Shown piece after piece: positions 1 to 5,854 of a DNA stretch of 6,287 bases (position 1 is its first letter; each line of letters opens with the position of its first letter). The DNA is from Candidatus Bipolaricaulota bacterium (GTDB lineage Bacteria; Bipolaricaulota; Bipolaricaulia; Bipolaricaulales; Bipolaricaulaceae). Position numbers and translations under genes: made by a program. The stretch covers positions 1 through 6,287 of the forward strand of contig JANXBC010000062.1 in assembly GCA_025060555.1 (NCBI GenBank), given 5' to 3'. The notes below the pieces were generated by a model. The model saw only the letters and a program-made list of their open reading frames with translations, did not search any database and was not told where the DNA came from.

Positions 1-621
1 GGTTTTCGCAAACAGATCATCGTGAATAATCACGGCCAACTCTGGGTCTTGGAGGCGGCCCTGCACGAGTTCATGTACCGTTATCAGCTCCCAGGAATCT
101 TCCAAGTGCTCGATTGGCACCGAGCCGTGCGCGAATTTTTCTATCCCGCTGAACGCCCGGACTCCTTGGAGACGCACTTCATTCACGCGGACGAGGCGGA
201 AACTTCTGTGGCCCTACTCCTTTTCCCTCCCGAGATGGTGGACATGAGCCGTGCGGTGAGCACGGAAGGTCAGCACTTCCTTCCCGCGGGGCATTTTGAC
301 AACGCTGTGGACAACCTACGGCGTCCTCATCGGTGGTCTGAGGGGGAAGGCCATATGGCCATCGAGCTTGCGGCCACACCGGAGGGTGTAGTGGGCGATC
401 CCACACGGGCCTCCGCGCAAAAGGCCAAGCGCCCTATTGCGGCCATTCTTTCTTATTTAGTCCTTGTGATTGACCAAATTTTGGAAGCGTTTCCGCCGGG
501 TTCGGTGCCCCCAGTGGAAAAGGTCACCCTCCGTTCCCGCGAGGAAATGGAACCCTATCTGCAGGAACCGGGCAGCCCGGGTTGGAAGTCTGTGTATGGC
601 TTAGCTCGGCGCGGCCTCTAA
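1..621 (+). CDS. iolN: 3-dehydro-scyllo-inosose hydrolase (IolN-like, creatininase family), 5'-truncated by window edge
   Basis: The reading frame is open from base 1 (GFRKQIIVNNHG...), so the GTG at 22 is an internal Val codon and the gene begins before the window; 206 C-terminal residues are visible. Seen: the creatininase-type metal motif NNHGQ (fragment residues 9-13, His11), HADEAETS (62-69), which matches the family HAGExETS with Glu65 as the likely metal ligand, and GVVGDP followed by an Ala/Lys-rich helix near the end. Creatininase-fold enzymes are metal-dependent hydrolases of cyclic substrates, and the IolN branch opens the diketo-inositol ring to give 5-keto-L-gluconate, in the cytoplasm. 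The IolN call rests largely on the next gene being IolO-like, its partner in the Thermotoga-type inositol pathway; by motif alone it could be another creatininase-family amidohydrolase. The stop is 5 bases before the iolO start. The metal-binding Asp/His expected further upstream lie outside the window. Confidence 0.8.
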   Translation, partial: GFRKQIIVNNHGQLWVLEAALHEFMYRYQLPGIFQVLDWHRAVREFFYPAERPDSLETHFIHADEAETSVALLLFPPEMVDMSRAVSTEGQHFLPAGHFDNAVDNLRRPHRWSEGEGHMAIELAATPEGVVGDPTRASAQKAKRPIAAILSYLVLVIDQILEAFPPGSVPPVEKVTLRSREEMEPYLQEPGSPGWKSVYGLARRGL

Positions 622-626
622 AAACG

Positions 627-1415
627 ATGGAATGGCCTCTAGGCTTGATCGTTCCTGTTCAGGATCCCACGCCTTTTTCGGTGTTCACGCCCGAGGACTG
701 GCCGCAGAGCTTGGGCCAGGTGCGTGCAGCGGGTTATCGGGTTGTGGAGTTAGCTGTAACAGATCCACAAACACTCGATTATGACTCTTTGAGGGCTATG
801 CTGGACCACTATGGTCTGCAGCTTGTGGCTTTCACGACGGGGCAGGCCGCCGGAAAAGAAGGGCTCTCCCTCTCCTCCCCTGACATCCGAGTCCGAGAAA
901 AGGCTATCGCTCGCGTCCAGGCTCACGCCAAGATGGCCCGAAGATTTCAGGCCATTGTCATCATCGGGCTTTTACGCGGAAAAAGTGGAAATCTTTCGCT
1001 TCTCTTTGAATCGATAAAAGAGTGCACCCAAGCTTACCCTGAAGTGCGTTTCGCTTTGGAACCACTAAACCGCTACGAAACCGAGCTCATTAATTCCGTA
1101 GCGGAAGCTTTGGGGTTAGTGGAGCTGATAGGAGCCGATAATCTTGGGCTCCTTTTTGATACCTTCCATAGCAATATCGAGGAGCGTTCTGTACGTGAAG
1201 CCCTGACGCTTTGCGGGGAGCGCCTTTTCCACGTACACCTTGCTGATTCTAACCGCTGGATCCCTGGCTTTGGACATTTTCCCTTTGCGGAGCTTTGGGA
1301 GGCCTTGGAGGCTGTGGGTTACCAAGGGGCTCTCGTTTTGGAATGCTTGCCCCGCCCAGATCCAGTTTGGTTGCTCTCGGAAAACGAGGTGAGGAGACGC
1401 CTTGGGCTCCTCTGA
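627..1415 (+). CDS. iolO: 5-keto-L-gluconate epimerase (IolO-like, xylose-isomerase-type TIM barrel)
   Basis: A 262-residue cytoplasmic TIM-barrel sugar epimerase of the xylose isomerase-like (AP endonuclease 2) superfamily. Seen: EPLNRYE with Glu145, DTFHSNIEE with Asp178, FHVHLADSNR with His204 and LECLP with Glu239. The spacing and context of these four residues fit the single divalent-metal site of the tagatose 3-epimerase/IolO group. The signatures TTGQA (70-74), GLSL (79-82) and VIIGLLRG (111-118) match, as I recall, Thermotoga maritima IolO (TM0416, about 270 aa). That enzyme converts 5-keto-L-gluconate to D-tagaturonate, the product of the upstream IolN step. The ATG at 627 is chosen because homologues begin just before the first barrel strand; an in-frame TTG at 582 would add 15 unlikely residues overlapping iolN. 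No clear Shine-Dalgarno precedes 627, so coupling to iolN termination five bases upstream is likely. Sampled G+C is lower than in the neighbours. It could instead be a related ketose 3-epimerase. Confidence 0.85.
   Translation: MEWPLGLIVPVQDPTPFSVFTPEDWPQSLGQVRAAGYRVVELAVTDPQTLDYDSLRAMLDHYGLQLVAFTTGQAAGKEGLSLSSPDIRVREKAIARVQAHAKMARRFQAIVIIGLLRGKSGNLSLLFESIKECTQAYPEVRFALEPLNRYETELINSVAEALGLVELIGADNLGLLFDTFHSNIEERSVREALTLCGERLFHVHLADSNRWIPGFGHFPFAELWEALEAVGYQGALVLECLPRPDPVWLLSENEVRRRLGLL
1386..1396 (+). promoter_or_regulatory. Ribosome binding site for uxaE, inside the iolO 3' end
   Basis: The bases GAGGTGAGGAG contain GAGGTGA, a direct match to the anti-Shine-Dalgarno complement, ending 9 bases before the TTG at 1402; the GGAG just after it ends 5 bases before. 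This strong site supports the TTG start over the ATG at 1504, which has no comparable site. It lies in codons for the last residues of iolO. Confidence 0.6.
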
Positions 1416-2844
1416 CCCTCTTAGGATTTGGAGGCCAATTGGTCCTTGCACCAAGATGGGGCGTCCCGAAGTCTGGATGGGATGCGGCGTGCGTTTAACG
1501 TTGATGAAAAGAGGTTTAGAAAAAAAACTTTTTGTCACACCTCCTCAACCAGGTTTTGAGGGAGTCCCCTTTCAGGGAGGCCTGTTGTGTCCTTTGACTT
1601 GGAACAACGCTCTATCCTTGAAAACCTTGTTTGGACAGCTTAGCCCCCGCCGTCTTCCGCCACGGCCAAGCTTTGGATTCGGAGATCGGCTGGGGCTTGC
1701 TACCCCAGGGCACCTCCGTGCGCTGGAAGGAACCGAAGTGTTTCCGGTGCTAGCCCAGCAATCCATGCGAGAGAACGCGCGTACCGGCCGCACCTACGCC
1801 GACGTTCTCGCGGACGCCATTTTCGGGGCCTTCCAGGCCGGGTGGACCCGGGGGTTTGGGGCGGACGCCGACCACCTAAAGAGCGTGGAGGAAGCACGTC
1901 AGGCCGCCCGCCTCGGTTATACCTTCTTCACTTGTGATCCCTCGGACTTCCTCGTTCCTGTAGAGCGCTTGCCCATTGCGACACTGCGCCAAGAGGCCCA
2001 AGAGGTTCCTTGGGCTGAGCTGGAAAGGGCGTACCTGGGGAAGGACTTTCCCATTCCTGGCCTGGGTGAGTTGCGTTTTCAAAAGGAGGAGCTTTGGTGC
2101 ATCGCAGTGAAGTACTGGCGCGCCCTAAAATTCGCGGAAGAGATGTACAGGGCCTTACGTGATGAGCTTCCACAGGGATTTGATTTCGAGCTATCTGTGG
2201 ACGAAACCTTAACGCCCACCACAGCGAAGGAACATCTCTTTTTGGCCCTGGAGCTCCAGCGGCGCGGGATTGAGCTCACGAGTCTGGCTCCGCGCTTTCC
2301 CGGGGACATGGAAAAGGCTGTGGACTATCGCGGGGACCTCGAAGAATTCCGACAAGCCCTCAGGGTTCATAAGGCCATCGCCCAGGCCTTCGGGCCGTAC
2401 CGCCTAAGTTTCCATTCCGGATCGGACAAGTGGAGCCTTTACCCCATCATTGCTGCAGAAATGGAGGGGATTTGGCACATCAAAACCGCGGGCACAAGCT
2501 ACCTCATGGCTTTGGAGCTCTTGGTACGTGTTGCCCCTGCGCTTTTCCGGGAAATTTTTGGCCTCGCCTGCACACGCTTTCCCACGGATCGCCAAAGTTA
2601 TCACGTGCGCGCCGACCCCGTGGAGCTTCCCTCCCTCCAAAACTTGCGGGACCTTGAGCTTCCTACCCTCTTGAGAATCCCTGCCGCTCGGCAAATCTTG
2701 CACGTGACCTTCGGTTCCGTGCTTCAAAAGTACGGCGAGGATTTAAAGCGCGTGCTCCTCGAGCACGAAGAGGAGTACCATCAGGCCTTGGCCGAGCACT
2801 TGGGGAAGCATCTTAGGGCCTTGGGGGTGAAGGGCGATGTCTGA
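1402..2844 (+). CDS. uxaE: D-tagaturonate 3-epimerase family protein (UxaE-like)
   Basis: Converts D-tagaturonate to D-fructuronate (EC 5.1.2.7 activity of the family), using a metal ion, in the cytoplasm. Seen, numbering from the TTG start: SFGFGDRLG (90-98), AQQSMREN (118-125) followed by TGRT (128-131), GFGADADH (151-158), TCDPSD (177-182), SVDET (265-269) and PT (272-273), FHSGSDK (337-343), HIKTAGTSY (359-367) and SYHVRAD (399-405). These acidic/His-rich blocks match Thermotoga maritima UxaE (TM0440, about 477 aa, from memory). The TTG at 1402 gives 480 residues, the family length, and has a strong ribosome binding site; it overlaps the iolO stop by 14 bases. The ATG at 1504 would give a 446-residue alternative. 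The first 35 or so residues look unlike an ordered domain, so the true start is less sure than the gene. Its place between IolO (makes tagaturonate) and a fructuronate reductase supports the assignment. Confidence 0.85.
   Translation: MGSSDPLRIWRPIGPCTKMGRPEVWMGCGVRLTLMKRGLEKKLFVTPPQPGFEGVPFQGGLLCPLTWNNALSLKTLFGQLSPRRLPPRPSFGFGDRLGLATPGHLRALEGTEVFPVLAQQSMRENARTGRTYADVLADAIFGAFQAGWTRGFGADADHLKSVEEARQAARLGYTFFTCDPSDFLVPVERLPIATLRQEAQEVPWAELERAYLGKDFPIPGLGELRFQKEELWCIAVKYWRALKFAEEMYRALRDELPQGFDFELSVDETLTPTTAKEHLFLALELQRRGIELTSLAPRFPGDMEKAVDYRGDLEEFRQALRVHKAIAQAFGPYRLSFHSGSDKWSLYPIIAAEMEGIWHIKTAGTSYLMALELLVRVAPALFREIFGLACTRFPTDRQSYHVRADPVELPSLQNLRDLELPTLLRIPAARQILHVTFGSVLQKYGEDLKRVLLEHEEEYHQALAEHLGKHLRALGVKGDV
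2823..2830 (+). promoter_or_regulatory. Probable ribosome binding site for the SDR gene
   Basis: GGGGGTGA matches GGAGGTGA at seven of eight positions and lies 6 bases before the ATG at 2837, inside the last codons of uxaE. It supports this start, which overlaps the uxaE stop by 8 bases. Confidence 0.5.
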
Positions 2845-3643
2845 GCTTCAGGGAAGGGTGGCGGTGATCACGGGGGGTGGGGGGGTGCTCCCCTCCGCCC
2901 TGGCCGAGGGGCTGGCCCGCGAGGGGGTACGGTGCGTCCTTTTGGATTTGGTCGAGGATAAGGCCGAGGCCGCCCTAGGCCGGGTGCGCCAAGCCGGCTC
3001 CGACGGACTGGCCTTAAAGGCGAACGTCCTTTCCCGCGCAGATCTGGAACATGCCGCCCGCAGGACTCTACAAGCTTTTGGCCGGGTAGATTTCCTCATC
3101 AACGGCGCCGGGGGCAACCATCCCCGCGCCACCACCTCCTCCGAGACCCGTTTCTTCGACCTCCCAGAGGACGCTGTGCGCTTTGTGTTCGATCTGAACT
3201 TCATGGGGACTTTCTTGGCCTGTCAGGTGTTCGGGCGGATCATGGCCCAGCAAGGAGAGGGGGTAATCCTCAACATTGCATCTATGAACGCCTTGCGCCC
3301 GCTGACGCGGATCCCCGCCTACTCCGCAGCCAAAGCAGCCGTGGCCAACTTCACGCAGTGGTTAGCCGTGCATATGGCCCAAGAGTACTCCCCTAAAATC
3401 CGCGTAGTGGCCATCGCTCCAGGCTTCTTCCTCACTGAACAGAACCGTTACCTTTTAGTGACAGAAAAAGGGGAGCTGACGGAGCGGGGAAAACAGATCC
3501 TTGCGCACACCCCTATGGGCCGCTTCGGCCAGCCTGAGGACCTCCTGGGGGTGGTACGATGGCTTCTCTCCCCAGAAGCGGCGTTCGTGACGGGAGTAAT
3601 GATCCCCGTGGACGGCGGGTTTTCCGCGTACGCTGGGGTATGA
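2837..3643 (+). CDS. uxuB: SDR-family D-fructuronate reductase / D-mannonate oxidoreductase
   Basis: A 268-residue short-chain dehydrogenase, predicted to reduce D-fructuronate to D-mannonate with NAD(P)H (EC 1.1.1.57 type) in the cytoplasm. Seen: a Rossmann nucleotide loop TGGGGVL (12-18), Asp37 at the end of the second strand (typical of NAD(H) preference), INGAGGNHP (88-96), Asn121, Ser149, Tyr162 and Lys166 forming the SDR Asn-Ser-Tyr-Lys tetrad, and PGFFLTEQNR further on. The GGNHPxATT and PGFFLTEQNR blocks are, as I recall, hallmarks of the SDR-type mannonate oxidoreductases such as Bacillus subtilis UxuB, distinct from the long-chain E. coli UxuB. Odd: the third glycine of the classical TGxxxGxG loop is Pro19; several members of this subfamily also deviate there, as I recall. 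Its substrate is the product of the preceding UxaE-like gene. A different sugar-acid ketone is the main alternative. Confidence 0.82.
   Translation: MSELQGRVAVITGGGGVLPSALAEGLAREGVRCVLLDLVEDKAEAALGRVRQAGSDGLALKANVLSRADLEHAARRTLQAFGRVDFLINGAGGNHPRATTSSETRFFDLPEDAVRFVFDLNFMGTFLACQVFGRIMAQQGEGVILNIASMNALRPLTRIPAYSAAKAAVANFTQWLAVHMAQEYSPKIRVVAIAPGFFLTEQNRYLLVTEKGELTERGKQILAHTPMGRFGQPEDLLGVVRWLLSPEAAFVTGVMIPVDGGFSAYAGV
2879..2896 (+). other. G-run with potential hairpin inside the SDR coding region
   Basis: A run of seven G (2879-2885) follows a run of six G (2872-2877), separated by one T. The seven G can pair with CCCCTCC (2890-2896), with one G-T wobble, across a four-base loop TGCT. It encodes the glycine-rich cofactor loop about 40 bases after the start codon, so the G-richness is at least partly imposed by the protein. 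Any regulatory effect is speculation. Confidence 0.3.
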
Positions 3644-3645
3644 AA

Positions 3646-3651
3646 AGGAGG
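3646..3651 (+). promoter_or_regulatory. Ribosome binding site for the phosphofructokinase gene
   Basis: AGGAGG, in the context AAAAGGAGGG, sits 5 bases before the ATG at 3657, immediately after the SDR stop codon. It fills the 13-base gap, which is the longest intergenic space in the window, and leaves no room for a terminator or promoter there. Confidence 0.85.
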
Positions 3652-3656
3652 GAGCG

Positions 3657-4952
3657 ATGGCCCCCAAGAACGCCGTGGTGGTGATGGGCGGTGGACCCAC
3701 CGTCGTCATCAACAATTCCCTCCGGGCCATCGTCGAGGCCAGCCGAGAATATCCGCAGCGCTTCGCTAAAGTCTACGGAGCTTGGCATGGGGTGGAGGGC
3801 CTTCTGCGCGAAGAGCTTCTCGACCTTTCCGCCCAACCACAGGAGGAGATCGCGCTCCTGCGTACCACTCCTGCCGCCGGGGCCATCGGAACCACCCGCT
3901 ATAGACTCCAGGACGAGGAGGACCTGCAGCGGATCATCGCGGTTTTGCAGGCCCATGGCATCGGCTATTTCTTCGGGATCGGGGGAAATGACACGCAAGA
4001 GGTATGCCTGCGGGTAGCGGAGGTTGCAAAGCATGTAGGATACGAGCTTTGTGTGGTGGGCATCCCCAAGACGATCGACAACGACTTAGGGGATCCTGAG
4101 CTGCGTCAGGTGGACCATACCCCGGGGTACGGGTCGGTAGCGCGATATTGGACCTGGACTGTGCAGTGCTTAGAAGAGGAAAATCGCGGCTCGGCCCCAG
4201 TGGACCCTGTGTTGGTGGTTCAAACCATGGGGCGCAAAATTGGGTTTATCCCTGCAGCCGCGCGGCTTGCGGATCCCGAGCGAGAATTTCCCCTCCTCAT
4301 CCTATTCGCCGAGGCCCCGCTTTCCCTAGAAGCGGTGGCAGACGCTGTGGCCGATACGGTGCGGCGGAGGGGCCGGGCCGTGGTTGTGGTGTCTGAGGGC
4401 TTTCCCGTGGGGGAAATCGGGGCCCGCACCGATGCCTTTGGTCACGTGGCTTTTTCTGCATCCCGGCTTTCCGTGGCCCAGGCGCTCGTGAACTTTCTCA
4501 ACGACGTGGGGCTTCCGGCCCAAGGTCATGCCCGTGGACAGCTGCCAGGCACGGAACAGCGCGACGCCGTTCTTTACGCATCTACCGTGGACCTAGAAGA
4601 GGCCTATGCTGTGGGGCAAGTGGGCGTCGAACTGGCCGCGCAGGGGGTTTCAGACGTGATGGTCACCATACGCAGGGCCGCCGGCCCCGTCTATCGCCCG
4701 GAATATGGGACCATCCCCCTTTCCGAAGTCGCCGGAAAGGATCGCCCCTTCCCGAAGGAGTGGATCCACCCCTCGCGTGTGGACGTCACCGACGATTTCG
4801 TGCGCTATGCCCGCCCGCTTTTGGGTGAAGACCTCGTTTCTGTACCCATTGTGGAGGGAAGGCTTCGCTTTGCCCGCCTCCGGCCGATTTTTGCTGAAAA
4901 GAGGCTGGCCGCTTACGTCCCCGCGGCGCACCGGGAAAGGAGGCAAGGGTGA
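3657..4952 (+). CDS. PfkA-family 6-phosphofructokinase, probably pyrophosphate-dependent
   Basis: A 431-residue cytoplasmic phosphofructokinase of the PfkA superfamily, expected to phosphorylate fructose 6-phosphate at C1. Seen: an N-terminal phosphate loop GGGPTVVINNSL (11-22), GIGGNDT (107-113), PKTIDND (137-143, catalytic Asp141), TMGR (190-193), VVSEGF (244-249), a GTEQR segment (298-302) whose Arg302 aligns with the substrate-phosphate Arg of the family, and a closing segment with KEWI and YARPLLG. Asp112 takes the place of the Gly that admits ATP in the E. coli enzyme, and Lys138 precedes TIDND; both are known signatures of pyrophosphate users. Departures from E. coli: Asn111 for the Mg-binding Asp103, and Pro184 where Arg162 would align. 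Length exceeds the roughly 320-residue ATP enzymes. It follows the SDR gene by 13 bases and overlaps the HAD gene by 4. The family is sure; donor and exact substrate are inferred, and a related sugar phosphate is possible. Confidence 0.85.
   Translation: MAPKNAVVVMGGGPTVVINNSLRAIVEASREYPQRFAKVYGAWHGVEGLLREELLDLSAQPQEEIALLRTTPAAGAIGTTRYRLQDEEDLQRIIAVLQAHGIGYFFGIGGNDTQEVCLRVAEVAKHVGYELCVVGIPKTIDNDLGDPELRQVDHTPGYGSVARYWTWTVQCLEEENRGSAPVDPVLVVQTMGRKIGFIPAAARLADPEREFPLLILFAEAPLSLEAVADAVADTVRRRGRAVVVVSEGFPVGEIGARTDAFGHVAFSASRLSVAQALVNFLNDVGLPAQGHARGQLPGTEQRDAVLYASTVDLEEAYAVGQVGVELAAQGVSDVMVTIRRAAGPVYRPEYGTIPLSEVAGKDRPFPKEWIHPSRVDVTDDFVRYARPLLGEDLVSVPIVEGRLRFARLRPIFAEKRLAAYVPAAHRERRQG
4936..4943 (+). 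promoter_or_regulatory. Ribosome binding site for the HAD hydrolase gene
   Basis: AAAGGAGG lies 5 bases before the GTG at 4949, within the end of the phosphofructokinase gene. This near-perfect site decides for the GTG start, which shares the four bases GTGA with the upstream stop. Confidence 0.85.
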
Positions 4953-5854
4953 ACGGGAAGGCCAAACTTCTAGCTTACCAACCTGCTCAAAAGTTTCTGG
5001 TTTGTCTTGATTCCGATGGCTGTGCTTTCGACACCATGGGGATTAAGCAAAGGGAATGCTTCACGCCATGGATGATCGCATACTTTGGGCTCCAGCCTGT
5101 AGCTCAAGCGGCGCGGGAATGTAAGGAATTCGCGGACCTCTTTTCCAAAACGCGGGGGGCAAACCGTCACATCACGCTCAAACGTATCCTTTCCGAGCTT
5201 CTCCCAGGTCATCCTCAAGTTCAGCGCCGGGGCTTCCGCGTGCCGCAGCTCCCCCATTACTTCGCTTGGGTCGAGCGCTGCCCCGACGAGCTTTCCAATG
5301 AAGGCCTGAAGAAAGCGATTGTTCAAGCCAAGACCGAAGAGGAGCGCAGGGAATTCGAGCTTGTCTTGGCCTGGAGCGAGCGGGTGAATTGGGCCATCAA
5401 GGAGATCGTTAAAGGAATCCCGCCATTCCCCTACGTGCGCGAGACCTTGGCGCGTCTGCAGAACGTAGCGGACGTGGTGGTGGTCTCCCAAACCCCGGTG
5501 GAGGCTTTGGAGCGGGAGTGGGCTGAGCACGGAATCGATAAATACGTGCGGCTTATCTGCGGGCAGGAGATGGGCACGAAATCCCAGCAAATCGCGGCCA
5601 CAGCCCGCCACTATCCCAAGGACCATGTCCTCATGATCGGGGATGCGCCCGGGGACTTGGAGGCCGCGCGGGAGAACAGGGTCCTTTTCTACCCCATCAT
5701 CCCCGGGCACGAGGAGGACTCTTGGGAGGAGTTCTATCGGGTGGGCCTGGATCGTTTCCTTTCCAGTACGTATAAAGGGGCCTACGAGGAGGAGAAGATC
5801 GCCCAGTTCGAGCGGGCCCTGCCGGAGCGGCCCCCGTGGGAGGCGGAAGGATGA
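4949..5854 (+). CDS. HAD-superfamily hydrolase of unknown substrate (phosphatase-like)
   Basis: A 301-residue soluble HAD-fold protein. Seen: motif I LDSDGCAFD with nucleophile Asp21 and acid/base Asp23; motif II VVVVSQTP with Ser180; motif III Lys211 in GTKS; motif IV MIGDAPGD with Asp232 and Asp236. All four catalytic motifs are intact, so it should be an active phosphohydrolase. Residues about 30-160 form a long helical insertion between motifs I and II, a C1-type cap, with conserved-looking segments FSKTRGANR (65-73) and GIPPFPYVRE (156-165). The C-terminal tail beyond motif IV, with PIIPGHEEDSW, is unusual for small HAD phosphatases. I recognise it as an uncharacterised HAD family seen near sugar-acid genes but know no substrate. 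It starts with GTG overlapping the kinase stop by 4 bases and overlaps gnd by 4, so it is made with both. Likely roles are removing phosphate from a pathway intermediate or clearing a dead-end sugar phosphate; this is inference. Confidence 0.8.
   Translation: MNGKAKLLAYQPAQKFLVCLDSDGCAFDTMGIKQRECFTPWMIAYFGLQPVAQAARECKEFADLFSKTRGANRHITLKRILSELLPGHPQVQRRGFRVPQLPHYFAWVERCPDELSNEGLKKAIVQAKTEEERREFELVLAWSERVNWAIKEIVKGIPPFPYVRETLARLQNVADVVVVSQTPVEALEREWAEHGIDKYVRLICGQEMGTKSQQIAATARHYPKDHVLMIGDAPGDLEAARENRVLFYPIIPGHEEDSWEEFYRVGLDRFLSSTYKGAYEEEKIAQFERALPERPPWEAEG
5838..5843 (+). promoter_or_regulatory. Ribosome binding site for gnd
   Basis: GGGAGG lies 7 bases before the ATG at 5851, inside the last codons of the HAD gene. 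It supports the ATG that overlaps the HAD stop as ATGA. Confidence 0.7.

Noticed and set aside
22..24. GTG as a start codon for the first gene
   Set aside because: The frame is open through base 1, and the residues before it (GFRKQII) continue the family's strand leading into the NNHGQ metal motif, so this is an internal Val.
622..626. Possible promoter or regulatory site between iolN and iolO
   Set aside because: Only five bases separate the genes; nothing regulatory can be supported.
1116..1538. 140-codon minus-strand frame over the iolO/uxaE junction
   Set aside because: Considered because the uxaE N-terminus is odd here, but it covers the conserved IolO metal-site region in antisense and has no domain of its own.
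3513..4034. 173-codon open frame on the minus strand across the SDR/kinase junction
   Set aside because: It is antisense to two well-supported genes, has no recognisable motif and would conflict with the tight operon.
4970..5710. 246-codon open frame on the minus strand
   Set aside because: It lies entirely antisense to the HAD gene, whose four catalytic motifs and strong ribosome site are clear. The antisense translation shows no recognisable domain; long antisense frames are common at this G+C.
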